Origin: an uncultured Verrucomicrobiota bacterium
GTDB lineage: Bacteria; Verrucomicrobiota; Verrucomicrobiae; Verrucomicrobiales; DEV007
Assembly (NCBI GenBank): GCA_902591645.1
Contig: CACJBM010000038.1
Span: forward strand, 1-20,478
Reading direction: 5' to 3'
Length of the DNA stretch: 20,478 nt
Position numbers and translations under genes: made by a program
Notes under the pieces: model-generated
Database searches by the model: none
What the model saw: only the letters and a program-made list of their open reading frames with translations
Told to the model about the DNA's origin: nothing
Shown: one piece after another, positions 6,522 through 14,351 of the stretch
How positions within the stretch are numbered: position 1 is the stretch's first letter
Layout: every line of letters starts with the position of its first letter

Positions 6522-7674
6522 TCAGATGCTAAAAACTCGTTCGCAAATTGAAACCGAAGAACGCAAAAATTTTTCTCCATTCGGTCAGTACAGTTCTGAA
6601 AGTGCTGGCAGAAAACATCCTGAACCGCCCCATTCTTATAGAACTGCCTTTCAAAGAGACCGGGCAAGAATTATTCATTCGCGAGCTTTTCGACGCCTAG
6701 AGTATAAAACTCAAGTATTCCTCAATGGTACTGGCGACCACCTTAGAACTCGGTTGACTCATACAATAGAAGTCGCCTCAGTCAGTCGAACCATTGCATG
6801 TGCACTCGGAGCCAACCAAGACCTTGCAGAAGCAATCGCCTTAGCTCACGACCTCGGCCACCCCCCCTTCGGTCATACCGGAGAAAAAAAACTCAACCAA
6901 ATCATGGAAAAAGATGGCGGCTTCGAGCACAACATTCAGAGCCTCAGAGTAGTAGAATTATTAGAACCATTATATCCCGAATTTGATGGCCTAAATCTGT
7001 CATATGAAGTTCTCGAAGGAATACGAAAACATGATAAAGACTACCAACGCCCCTCATGTAAAAATAAAAAAGAAGAACAATTTTCCAACCCATCAATCGA
7101 AGCACAAATCGCTAACATAGCTGACGAAATAACTTATTATTCACATGATCTTGACGATGGGTTAGATCATAAACTCATTAATGAACAGCAACTTAATGAA
7201 GTAACTTTATGGCAAAAGTGTTCGGAGTCCGTTGAAAAGAAATTTCCAGGACTAAAGGGAAAAAGGCGGCGATCATATATAATTCGTACGCTAATTGATC
7301 GCCAAGTAGCTGATTTAATATCAACCACTTCAGAATATATCCAAAATTTCAAATTTGAGTCTAGTGATGAAATTAGAAGGCACCCTGAAAGATTAACTAG
7401 GCACAGTGAATGGGCTCAAAAAGGTAATCTGCAACTAAAACAATTCTTATATGAAAATCTTTATCACCACAAAGCAGTTGCAATGCCCAATGCCAGAGGC
7501 GGAAACGTAATTGCTGATGTGTTTTCATTTTACGAAAAAAATCCAAAGAGGATTGGGGGCGAAAGTGCAAAAAGAATCAATTCTGAAGGCCTAAAACGTG
7601 CCATTTGCGATTATATTTCCGGTATGACAGATCGTTACATACTGGAAGAATATAAAAGGATTAAAAAAATGTAA
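6511..7674 (+). CDS. dgt: Deoxyguanosinetriphosphate triphosphohydrolase-like HD protein
   Basis: A 387-residue HD-superfamily dNTPase, which would hydrolyse dGTP or other dNTPs to deoxynucleoside and triphosphate. The N-terminal RDRARIIHSRAFRRLEYKTQV is characteristic of the family. The metal-binding residues are H84 (RLTHTIEV), H113-D114 (ALAHDLGHPPFGH) and D205 (NIADEITYYSHD). The length fits the shorter, dGTPase-like class rather than the 505-residue E. coli Dgt, so the preferred substrate is uncertain. GGAG lies immediately before the ATG at 6511, too close to serve it, and 15 bases before the in-frame ATG at 6526; the true start could be either. It overlaps the upstream membrane-protein gene by 11 bases. 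Confidence 0.93.
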   Translation: MLSNQMLKTRSQIETEERKNFSPFGQYSSESAGRKHPEPPHSYRTAFQRDRARIIHSRAFRRLEYKTQVFLNGTGDHLRTRLTHTIEVASVSRTIACALGANQDLAEAIALAHDLGHPPFGHTGEKKLNQIMEKDGGFEHNIQSLRVVELLEPLYPEFDGLNLSYEVLEGIRKHDKDYQRPSCKNKKEEQFSNPSIEAQIANIADEITYYSHDLDDGLDHKLINEQQLNEVTLWQKCSESVEKKFPGLKGKRRRSYIIRTLIDRQVADLISTTSEYIQNFKFESSDEIRRHPERLTRHSEWAQKGNLQLKQFLYENLYHHKAVAMPNARGGNVIADVFSFYEKNPKRIGGESAKRINSEGLKRAICDYISGMTDRYILEEYKRIKKM

Positions 7675-7740
7675 TTCACTTAAGTTTTCTATAATATTTG
7701 AGTAAATGAATAAATTAAATCAAAGCATACCTTTAAATAT

Positions 7741-7866
7741 GATCAGTAAAATGAGTTGAAATAAGCTGATCTTATGATTTTGTAGCGGCCTAATAAGAAT
7801 AATAAAAATAATAAACCGTTATGCATAAGGCATAACAATAACAAAACTAGAGCCTCCAAGGTGGAG
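7741..7866 (+). promoter_or_regulatory. Candidate structured leader of rpsO (three hairpins)
   Basis: The 212-base gap before rpsO contains three perfect stems: GATCAG (7741-7746) with CTGATC (7766-7771); GTTATGC (7818-7824) with GCATAAC (7830-7836) around a 5-nt loop; and CTCCA (7854-7858) with TGGAG (7862-7866) around AGG. The last one holds the only GGAG before rpsO, 20 bases from the ATG, in paired form. S15 represses its own mRNA through leader structures in many bacteria, and these differ between phyla. The pairing is seen; the autoregulatory role is inferred. Confidence 0.4.
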
Positions 7867-7886
7867 AATCTTTAGACGGATAAAGA

Positions 7887-8144
7887 ATGACGGAAGCAGT
7901 AACAGAAACAAATAATTTCCAGCTCCATGAAAAGGATACTGGGAGCGCTGATATTCAAGTAGCGCAGCTCACTTCAAGAATTAATCATCTTACTGAGCAC
8001 TTAAGCGCACACAAAAAGGATTTCTCAACTCGTAGAGGATTACTGAAACTTGTGGCAAGACGCCGCAAGCTTTTAGACTACCTGAAAAGGAAAAACGTTG
8101 AACGCTATCAGAACGTATTAAAAGGCCTAAAACTTCGCCGTTAA
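7887..8144 (+). CDS. rpsO: 30S ribosomal protein S15
   Basis: An 85-residue protein (E. coli S15 has 89) that binds the central domain of 16S rRNA early in small-subunit assembly. [22 protein letters not shown] (two parts of the conserved helices), [13 protein letters not shown] (with the conserved His41 and Asp45 region) and [12 protein letters not shown] are typical. The N-terminal 10 residues vary from other S15s. pnp follows 204 bases downstream, the classical rpsO-pnp arrangement. Only a weak GGATAAAG precedes the ATG. Identity is secure. Confidence 0.97.
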   Translation: MTEAVTETNNFQLHEKDTGSADIQVAQLTSRINHLTEHLSAHKKDFSTRRGLLKLVARRRKLLDYLKRKNVERYQNVLKGLKLRR

Positions 8145-8164
8145 AGTTCTATAGATTGTTTTTT

Positions 8165-8223
8165 AGATCTCTGTAAGAATCACTCACCGAGTGATTAATG
8201 TTCAAAAATCACAATTGAGATCT
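8165..8223 (+). promoter_or_regulatory. rpsO-pnp intercistronic stem-loop
   Basis: AATCACTC (8178-8185) and GAGTGATT (8189-8196) form a perfect 8-bp stem around ACC. The flanking AGATCTC (8165-8171) and GAGATCT (8217-8223) can close an outer 7-bp stem. A T6 run lies before, not after, the hairpin, so this is not a standard terminator. In E. coli the same gap carries an attenuating terminator and RNase E/III processing sites, so a processing or 3'-protecting role is plausible here. Confidence 0.4.
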
Positions 8224-8262
8224 ATTTCATTAGACTGGATCCGAATTAATTAATAACAAATG

Positions 8263-8334
8263 ATCGGGAGTAAATTTGAAAGAACCCGATAAGCAAAAAA
8301 CACAATGAGTAGCAGCCTATATGAGCTACTACTC
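8263..8334 (+). promoter_or_regulatory. pnp leader hairpins
   Basis: Two stems lie before the pnp start. ATCGGG (8263-8268) pairs with CCCGAT (8285-8290). GAGTAGCAG (8307-8315) pairs with CTACTACTC (8326-8334) with a single mismatch around a 10-nt loop, ending 14 bases before the ATG. In Enterobacteria an RNase III-cut hairpin in the pnp leader is the target of PNPase autoregulation; this could be an analogue. No ribosome binding site is visible between the hairpin and the ATG. Confidence 0.4.
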
Positions 8335-8348
8335 GCTAGAAAAAATAG

Positions 8349-10598
8349 ATGAGCACTGAAAGCATAACCGTCAATCTCGACGGTAAAGAAATTATCATTG
8401 AAACCGGAAAAATGGGCCGCCTCGCAGACGGTGCATGTACTATAACCTGTGGAGAAACAACCGTTATGGTAACGGCGGTTTCTCAAACAAAAATGAGGGA
8501 AGGACAAAGTTGGTTCCCTCTATCTGTAGAATATAAAGAAAAAGCTGCGGCAGCGGGTCGGTTTCCAGGTGGATATTTTAAAAGAGAAGGCAGACCCACA
8601 GAAAAAGAAATCCTGACCTGCAGAATGACTGATCGGCCACTGAGGCCCCTTTTCCCAAAAGGATATCTTTATGATACGCAAATTGTAGCACTACTACTCA
8701 GCGCAGATGGCGAAAATGATTCAGATGTACTTAGCATGAATGGAGCATCGTGTGCACTTTGCCTTTCAGACATTCCCTTTGCAGGGCCAATAGGCGCAGT
8801 AAGAGTAGGCTATGTAGACGAAAAATTTGTCATTAACCCTACCCACAATGAAATGGAAAACTCACTTTTGGATCTTGTTTATGCAGGCAACGAAAGTGAA
8901 GTAGTTATGATTGAAGGATCGGCCGAAGAATTGCCTGAAGATCTTTTTTGTCAGGCATTAGAATTTGCTCAAGGCTATGTCACTCAACTCGTCCAGGCGC
9001 AAAAAGATTTAGCGGAGCGTTTTGGTAAGACAAAACGGGAAGCTCCTCTTCTTGAAGTAAAGGATGACATGCTTGAAATAGCATATTCTATAGCAGGCGA
9101 TCGTATCGAAGATGCTATCTATCAACCTTCTAAAGTTGAAAGAGGAAAAGCTGTTGACGCGCTTAGAGAGGAAGTCACTAATGCTATTAATGAAAAATAT
9201 GAAGATGCTAGTGATTTTGCCATTGATCAGGCATTTGATTTCCTACAAAAGAAAGCCTTCCGAAAGACAATTCTTGAAAAAGGTATTAGAGCCGATGGCC
9301 GTCAAATAGATGAGTTGCGACCACTCAGTGCCGAAGTGGATCTTATGCCAAGATCCCATGGATCTGCTCTGTTCGCACGTGGAGAAACTCAAGCCCTTGG
9401 GCTTTGCACTCTAGCTCCAGCAGATGAAGCTCAATTTATAGATGCCTACACTGGAGGAGAAGAAGAAAAAAGCTTTCTCTTGCATTACCATTTTCCACCT
9501 TTCTCAGTCGGAGAAACTGGGCGGATGGGCGGCCTAAATCGACGCGAAATTGGACACGGAGCACTTGCTGAGAAATCCATTAAACCTTCTCTGCCTGATC
9601 AGGATGTATTCCCATATGCCATTAGAGTCACATCAGAAGTTATGGAATCCAATGGATCAACATCCATGGCCTCAGTATGTGCAGGTACTATGGCTCTTCT
9701 AGATGCCGGTGTTCCACTTAAGCGTCCAGTCGCAGGCATATCAGTCGGCCTAGTAACTGAAATAGACGAAAGTGGGAAAATTAAAGAATACAAACGTCTA
9801 CTCGATATAATTGGCTCTGAAGACTTTTTCGGCGACATGGACTTTAAATTGTGTGGCACATGCGAAGGAGTAACCGGATTCCAACTCGACCTCAAATTAA
9901 CTGGATTGCCTATTACAATCCTTAATGAAGCAATCCATCAAGCAGCCGAAGCACGGAAAACAGTTCTCGAAGTAATGGCTTCCGCGATCAATGATCCATC
10001 CGAACTTAGTCCTCATGCACCAAGAATTGAATCAATAAAAATCAATCCTGAAAAGATTGGTAACGTGATTGGGCCTGGTGGAAAAATCATAAAAGGAATT
10101 CAAGCTGAAACAGGTGCTGAAATTAATATAGAAGATGATGGCACTGTGCGCATTTATGCCATTAAAAAAGAAAGTCTCGACCGGGCTTTAGAAATGGTCG
10201 AAAACATTACAGCTGAAATAGAAATCGATAAAATCTATCAAGGCAAAGTTGTATCAACAACTAATTTCGGCGCATTCATGGAAGTCTTACCAGGACAAGA
10301 TGGAATGATTCACATATCAGAGCTTGCAGACTTTAGAGTAGAAAAAGTAGAAGATGTAGTAAATGTCGGTGATGTTATTTATGCAAAATGCATCGGCATA
10401 GACGACAAAGGGCGAGTAAAGATGAGCCGTCAAGCTGCGATGGCAGAAAGAGGCGAAGAACACCTTGATGATGCACTGCGAGAAAAAGCTTCAACAAGGA
10501 GTGAAGAAAATAAAGAAAAAGAATGGAGCCCTAGTGACGGCGAAAAAAGAAACCGCCGAGGAGGAAATCGCGGAAGACGTAACGAAGATCGAAGATAA
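8349..10598 (+). CDS. pnp: Polyribonucleotide nucleotidyltransferase (PNPase)
   Basis: Phosphorolytic 3'-5' exoribonuclease, trimeric, a core of mRNA decay. All domains are present in 749 residues: first RNase PH domain (about 1-145, with GRFPGGYFKREGRPTEKE), helical linker (about 230-310), second RNase PH domain (about 315-545) with the catalytic acidic residues D492 and D498 in EDFFGDMDF, KH domain (about 558-620, GPGG loop 575-578) and S1 domain (about 626-695, TTNFGAFMEVLPGQDG). The C-terminal tail (700-749) is charged and ends in an Arg/Gly/Asn-rich stretch (RRGGNRGRR). The start is set by the conserved N-terminus. The gene order rpsO-pnp is classical. Identity is very secure. Confidence 0.98.
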   Translation: MSTESITVNLDGKEIIIETGKMGRLADGACTITCGETTVMVTAVSQTKMREGQSWFPLSVEYKEKAAAAGRFPGGYFKREGRPTEKEILTCRMTDRPLRPLFPKGYLYDTQIVALLLSADGENDSDVLSMNGASCALCLSDIPFAGPIGAVRVGYVDEKFVINPTHNEMENSLLDLVYAGNESEVVMIEGSAEELPEDLFCQALEFAQGYVTQLVQAQKDLAERFGKTKREAPLLEVKDDMLEIAYSIAGDRIEDAIYQPSKVERGKAVDALREEVTNAINEKYEDASDFAIDQAFDFLQKKAFRKTILEKGIRADGRQIDELRPLSAEVDLMPRSHGSALFARGETQALGLCTLAPADEAQFIDAYTGGEEEKSFLLHYHFPPFSVGETGRMGGLNRREIGHGALAEKSIKPSLPDQDVFPYAIRVTSEVMESNGSTSMASVCAGTMALLDAGVPLKRPVAGISVGLVTEIDESGKIKEYKRLLDIIGSEDFFGDMDFKLCGTCEGVTGFQLDLKLTGLPITILNEAIHQAAEARKTVLEVMASAINDPSELSPHAPRIESIKINPEKIGNVIGPGGKIIKGIQAETGAEINIEDDGTVRIYAIKKESLDRALEMVENITAEIEIDKIYQGKVVSTTNFGAFMEVLPGQDGMIHISELADFRVEKVEDVVNVGDVIYAKCIGIDDKGRVKMSRQAAMAERGEEHLDDALREKASTRSEENKEKEWSPSDGEKRNRRGGNRGRRNEDRR

Positions 10599-10599
10599 A

Positions 10600-10652
10600 A
10601 CCGCATCGGGAGTGCACTAATTGATTTAATTTAATTACCCCTTCAATGCGGT
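10600..10652. terminator. Bidirectional terminator-like hairpin between pnp and the DUF1980 gene
   Basis: ACCGCAT (10600-10606) and ATGCGGT (10646-10652) are perfect complements. Inside them, GGG (10608-10610) can pair with CCC, and TAATT with AATTA, giving one long interrupted stem. It begins 2 bases after the pnp stop codon. On the minus strand it is followed by TTTTATC, so it probably ends transcription of the DUF1980 gene; on the plus strand the T-run is weaker. Confidence 0.5.
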
Positions 10653-10662
10653 AACTATTTAG

Positions 10663-11583
<921 letters not shown>

Positions 11584-11600
11584 GAGACTATTATAATTAT

Positions 11601-12548
11601 CTAAGTTCCAGGAACAGGAATATTACCCCATTGATAAAATAAAATTCCTATTACTATAAAAAGGCCAACTGCTAAACTAAGAACAAATCTAGGCTTAAAC
11701 ACAGAACTGTACATAAAGACCAATTTCACATCCATCATTGGACCATAGGTCAGGAATGCAAGCTTAGCTGCCGATGAAAAACTTAGCATCTGCGCAGCAA
11801 TAAATGCATCAGATGTACTGCACAATGATAAGACGAATGAAAGAATCATCATTGCCGGTATTCCAATTAAGTCTGAAGACGCGAATTGATCCACTACGCC
11901 TTGATTAATCTGTGTTCTGTAAAGAGCTGTTATCATTACTCCTATAATAAAATACATACCTACATCCAAGAAATCGCGTGCAGCACTTCGCAATGCAATC
12001 AACAACCGGTCCGGTGTTTCTTTCTCCTTATTAACAAGAACTTCACTTGATTGGATAGTTTGTGAATCTGTTTCTATTTTATTTAACAGGCGATCGCGAA
12101 GGATGTTCTTTATTGAAAATTGATGTACAACAACTCCTACAAGTACGGTAACCAGATAGGCAATTCCTATACGTGACAACGTCATGAATAGCGGGTCATT
12201 CCCCGCAAAAGCTGAATAGGTACTTACTGCAACTATAGGATTTACAATTGGCGCAGAAAGCATATAGGTAATAGCACAAGATACAGGAAGACCTTTCTGC
12301 ACTAGACGCCTAATAACTGGAACTATAGCGCATTCACAAACTGGAAATATTGCCCCTAACAATCCTGCAAGAGCTATAGCGGCATATCTATTCTTTGGTA
12401 AGAACCTATCCATCATATTGGACGGGAGGTAAGCGTCAATAAAACCTGAGATAATCGTTCCCAAAAGAATGTATGGCGCTCCTTCGAAAAGAATACCAAG
12501 GAAGGCAAAATATAAATCGCCAATTTGACTAGGTTCGGTAAAAGGCAT
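11601..12548 (-). CDS. ArsP/YcgR-type permease (DUF318)
   Basis: A 315-residue integral membrane protein with about eight hydrophobic segments and a charged loop near 145-185. Family hallmarks are LFEGAPYILLGTIISGFI (21-38), FPVCECAIVPVIRRL with C71 and C73 in the membrane (68-82), SAPIVNPI (98-105), SLCSTSDAFIAAQM (C243) and YGPMMDVK (268-275). Related proteins include ArsP, which exports organoarsenicals in some bacteria, and YcgR, whose substrate is unknown; the pairing with a DUF1980 protein is the YcgR-YcgQ arrangement. It is the first gene of a two-gene operon. No ribosome binding site is visible. Family is secure, substrate unknown. Confidence 0.88.
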   Translation of the reverse strand: MPFTEPSQIGDLYFAFLGILFEGAPYILLGTIISGFIDAYLPSNMMDRFLPKNRYAAIALAGLLGAIFPVCECAIVPVIRRLVQKGLPVSCAITYMLSAPIVNPIVAVSTYSAFAGNDPLFMTLSRIGIAYLVTVLVGVVVHQFSIKNILRDRLLNKIETDSQTIQSSEVLVNKEKETPDRLLIALRSAARDFLDVGMYFIIGVMITALYRTQINQGVVDQFASSDLIGIPAMMILSFVLSLCSTSDAFIAAQMLSFSSAAKLAFLTYGPMMDVKLVFMYSSVFKPRFVLSLAVGLFIVIGILFYQWGNIPVPGT

Positions 12549-12558
12549 TATTTTAAAA

Positions 12559-12574
12559 ATGCAAATGTGCGCAT
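12559..12574. promoter_or_regulatory. Imperfect dyad before the permease gene
   Basis: ATGCAAATGTGCGCAT is an imperfect 16-bp palindrome (10 of 16 positions agree with its reverse complement) about 10 bases upstream of the permease start. A metal-responsive operator would be sensible at this place, but the match is weak and no known box is recognised. Confidence 0.15.
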
Positions 12575-12620
12575 ATTCCTAAATAGCTCAAGTCACGTTC
12601 TTACAAAAGTAAAGAAATAA

Positions 12621-12655
12621 AGAAAAAACCCGACAGAAAAACCACCGTTCTGTCG
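12621..12655 (-). terminator. Intrinsic terminator of the sucAB operon
   Basis: On the minus strand, CGACAGAA and TTCTGTCG (plus-strand 12648-12655 and 12631-12638) form a perfect 8-bp stem around a 9-nt loop, followed by GG and a run of six T (plus-strand A6 at 12623-12628). It lies about 155 bases after the sucB stop and before the permease gene on the same strand, so it separates the two operons. This is the clearest terminator in the window. The rest of 12549-12810 shows no gene. Confidence 0.75.
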
Positions 12656-12810
12656 ACCTGTATATTTTAGATATACTCGATAAATAAAATTTCCGAATCC
12701 TACTTATCTTCAAAAAACAAAGATCTCAGGGCAACCTAAAAGCTTCATTACAATGAAAATAAACAAGTTATAAATTGCCGAAATCTCTTAATTTGATCTA
12801 TAAACTAAAA

Positions 12811-14235
12811 TCAAGCTTCAACAAGTAATCTTGCTGGATTTTCCACGCAATCTTTAACTCTCCTTAGAAAAGTAACCGCTTCTTTGCCATCAACTATGCG
12901 GTGATCATAGCTAAGCGCTAAATACATCATCGGCCTAATAACCACCTTCCCTTCAACTGCCACGGGCCGCTCAATAATATTATGCATCCCAAGAATAGCT
13001 GATTGAGGAGGATTTATTATCGGCGTGGATAACATAGAACCATATATTCCACCATTAGAAATCGTAAAGACGCCACCCTGCAAATCAGCAATTTCTAGTT
13101 TTCCTTGATTTGCTCGAGATGCGTATTCCGCAATGTCCTTCTCAATTTGCGCAAAACTTTTATTATCACAATCACGAATAACTGGTACTACCAGACCCTT
13201 TTCACTCCCGACAGCTACTCCTATATCAAAAAAATGATTACGAATAAGATCCGTGCCATCGATACGCGCATTAATTTGCTCAACCTCCTTTAGTGCATCG
13301 ACTACTGCTTTTATAAATATTGACATGAACCCAATTTTCACTCCGTATTTCGCAATGAAATCTTCCTGCAATTCTTTGCGTAATTGCATAACTGAAGACA
13401 TGTCACATTCATTAAATGTGCTCAAAAGTGCCGCGTTCTGCTGTGCAGAGACGAGATGATCAGCTATCTTTCGCCTGATAGGAGAAAGCGGCTGCCTAGT
13501 TATTCGCCCCCCTTCTTCTATGTTAGATCCGGAAGAATCATGATGCGAAACTGGCTTGATATTTAAGTCAGGCAAAACAGATGTTCCTGAATCCTTAGAA
13601 GCGATTGACTGTGCATTTAGATTCTCAACTACCTTTGAAGAGCGCAACTCACCTCCACTATCAATGAAAGCTTGAACATCTTTTTTTAATATAGCGCCCT
13701 TCTTCCCACTTCCAATAATCAGTGACAAATCAACTCCGTTTTCCTTTGCAAGCCTATTAACTACTGGGGAAACTGGAGCCTTGCGATCCAACCTAAGATC
13801 TCTCTTGATATTTTGTACAGGGACTTGATGTGAACTAATAGCTTCGACTTCAACGGGGTCCTGCCTTTGGTTTTCTTGCGGCGCTTGTTTCTCACTAGCA
13901 GAAACGGAATTCGTTTCTGCGTGATCCCCACCATCATTATCACTCTGCAATTGGTCGGAGGCGGCCTCTTTCTGTGCACCTGATTGAAGATGCGATAAAT
14001 TTTCACTCGTTATTCTACCGACTGTAGAACCTATAGAAACTTCTTCCCCTTCAGCCGCTAATATTTGCAAATTTCCTGCACAATCAGCAGTAATTTCAGT
14101 TGAGATTTTATCCGTGTCCAGAGTAAGCAACAGTTCTCCAACATTAACAGAATCACCGTCATTCTTATGCCACTGAGTGATCAATCCGCTCGATACAGAC
14201 TCACCTACAGATGGAATCCTAATATCACCACTCAT
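12811..14235 (-). CDS. sucB: Dihydrolipoamide succinyltransferase (2-oxoglutarate dehydrogenase E2)
   Basis: Core subunit of the 2-oxoglutarate dehydrogenase complex, moving the succinyl group from E1-bound ThDP to CoA. The 474 residues show one lipoyl domain (1-76) with the lipoylated Lys43 in TLDTDKIST, a long Gln/Ser/Asp-rich linker (80-150), a peripheral subunit-binding domain (154-190, [14 protein letters not shown]...[11 protein letters not shown]), a second linker, and the catalytic domain (245-474) with [10 protein letters not shown], typical of succinyl rather than acetyl transferases, and the active-site motif YDHRIVDG (H445, D449). The C-terminal ending RLLVEA is usual for the family. 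It follows sucA by 116 bases on the same strand, so the pair forms an operon; the E3 gene is absent here. There is no Shine-Dalgarno sequence before the ATG. Confidence 0.96.
   Translation of the reverse strand: MSGDIRIPSVGESVSSGLITQWHKNDGDSVNVGELLLTLDTDKISTEITADCAGNLQILAAEGEEVSIGSTVGRITSENLSHLQSGAQKEAASDQLQSDNDGGDHAETNSVSASEKQAPQENQRQDPVEVEAISSHQVPVQNIKRDLRLDRKAPVSPVVNRLAKENGVDLSLIIGSGKKGAILKKDVQAFIDSGGELRSSKVVENLNAQSIASKDSGTSVLPDLNIKPVSHHDSSGSNIEEGGRITRQPLSPIRRKIADHLVSAQQNAALLSTFNECDMSSVMQLRKELQEDFIAKYGVKIGFMSIFIKAVVDALKEVEQINARIDGTDLIRNHFFDIGVAVGSEKGLVVPVIRDCDNKSFAQIEKDIAEYASRANQGKLEIADLQGGVFTISNGGIYGSMLSTPIINPPQSAILGMHNIIERPVAVEGKVVIRPMMYLALSYDHRIVDGKEAVTFLRRVKDCVENPARLLVEA
13898..13920 (-). 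other. Perfect intragenic hairpin in the sucB linker
   Basis: GCAGAAACG (13898-13906) and CGTTTCTGC (13912-13920) pair over 9 bases around a 5-nt loop, centred on an EcoRI-like GAATTC. It lies in the coding part for the flexible linker between the lipoyl and subunit-binding domains (residues near 106-113), where protein sequence is free to vary. The pairing is visible; a function is not shown. Confidence 0.4.
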
Positions 14236-14258
14236 TAATTATAAAAATAGATACATCA

Positions 14259-14286
14259 AATTATCGTAAATTTCTTTTTGATAATT
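14259..14286 (-). other. Inverted repeat in the sucA-sucB gap
   Basis: AATTATC (14259-14265) and GATAATT (14280-14286) are perfect complements around a 14-nt loop, in the 116-base gap between sucA and sucB. The stem is AT-rich and no T-run marks it as a terminator. It could affect relative expression of the two subunits, or be chance. Confidence 0.25.
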
Positions 14287-14351
14287 AAACCATTTTAAAT
14301 CAAATGCCACTTTTTTGAAATAATCTAGATAATTAGTCATCATCGATCATT

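Noticed and set aside
8150..8172. T6 run after rpsO as an intrinsic terminator
   Set aside because: The only pairing before the T-run is the loopless TCTATAGA palindrome; a proper stem is missing.
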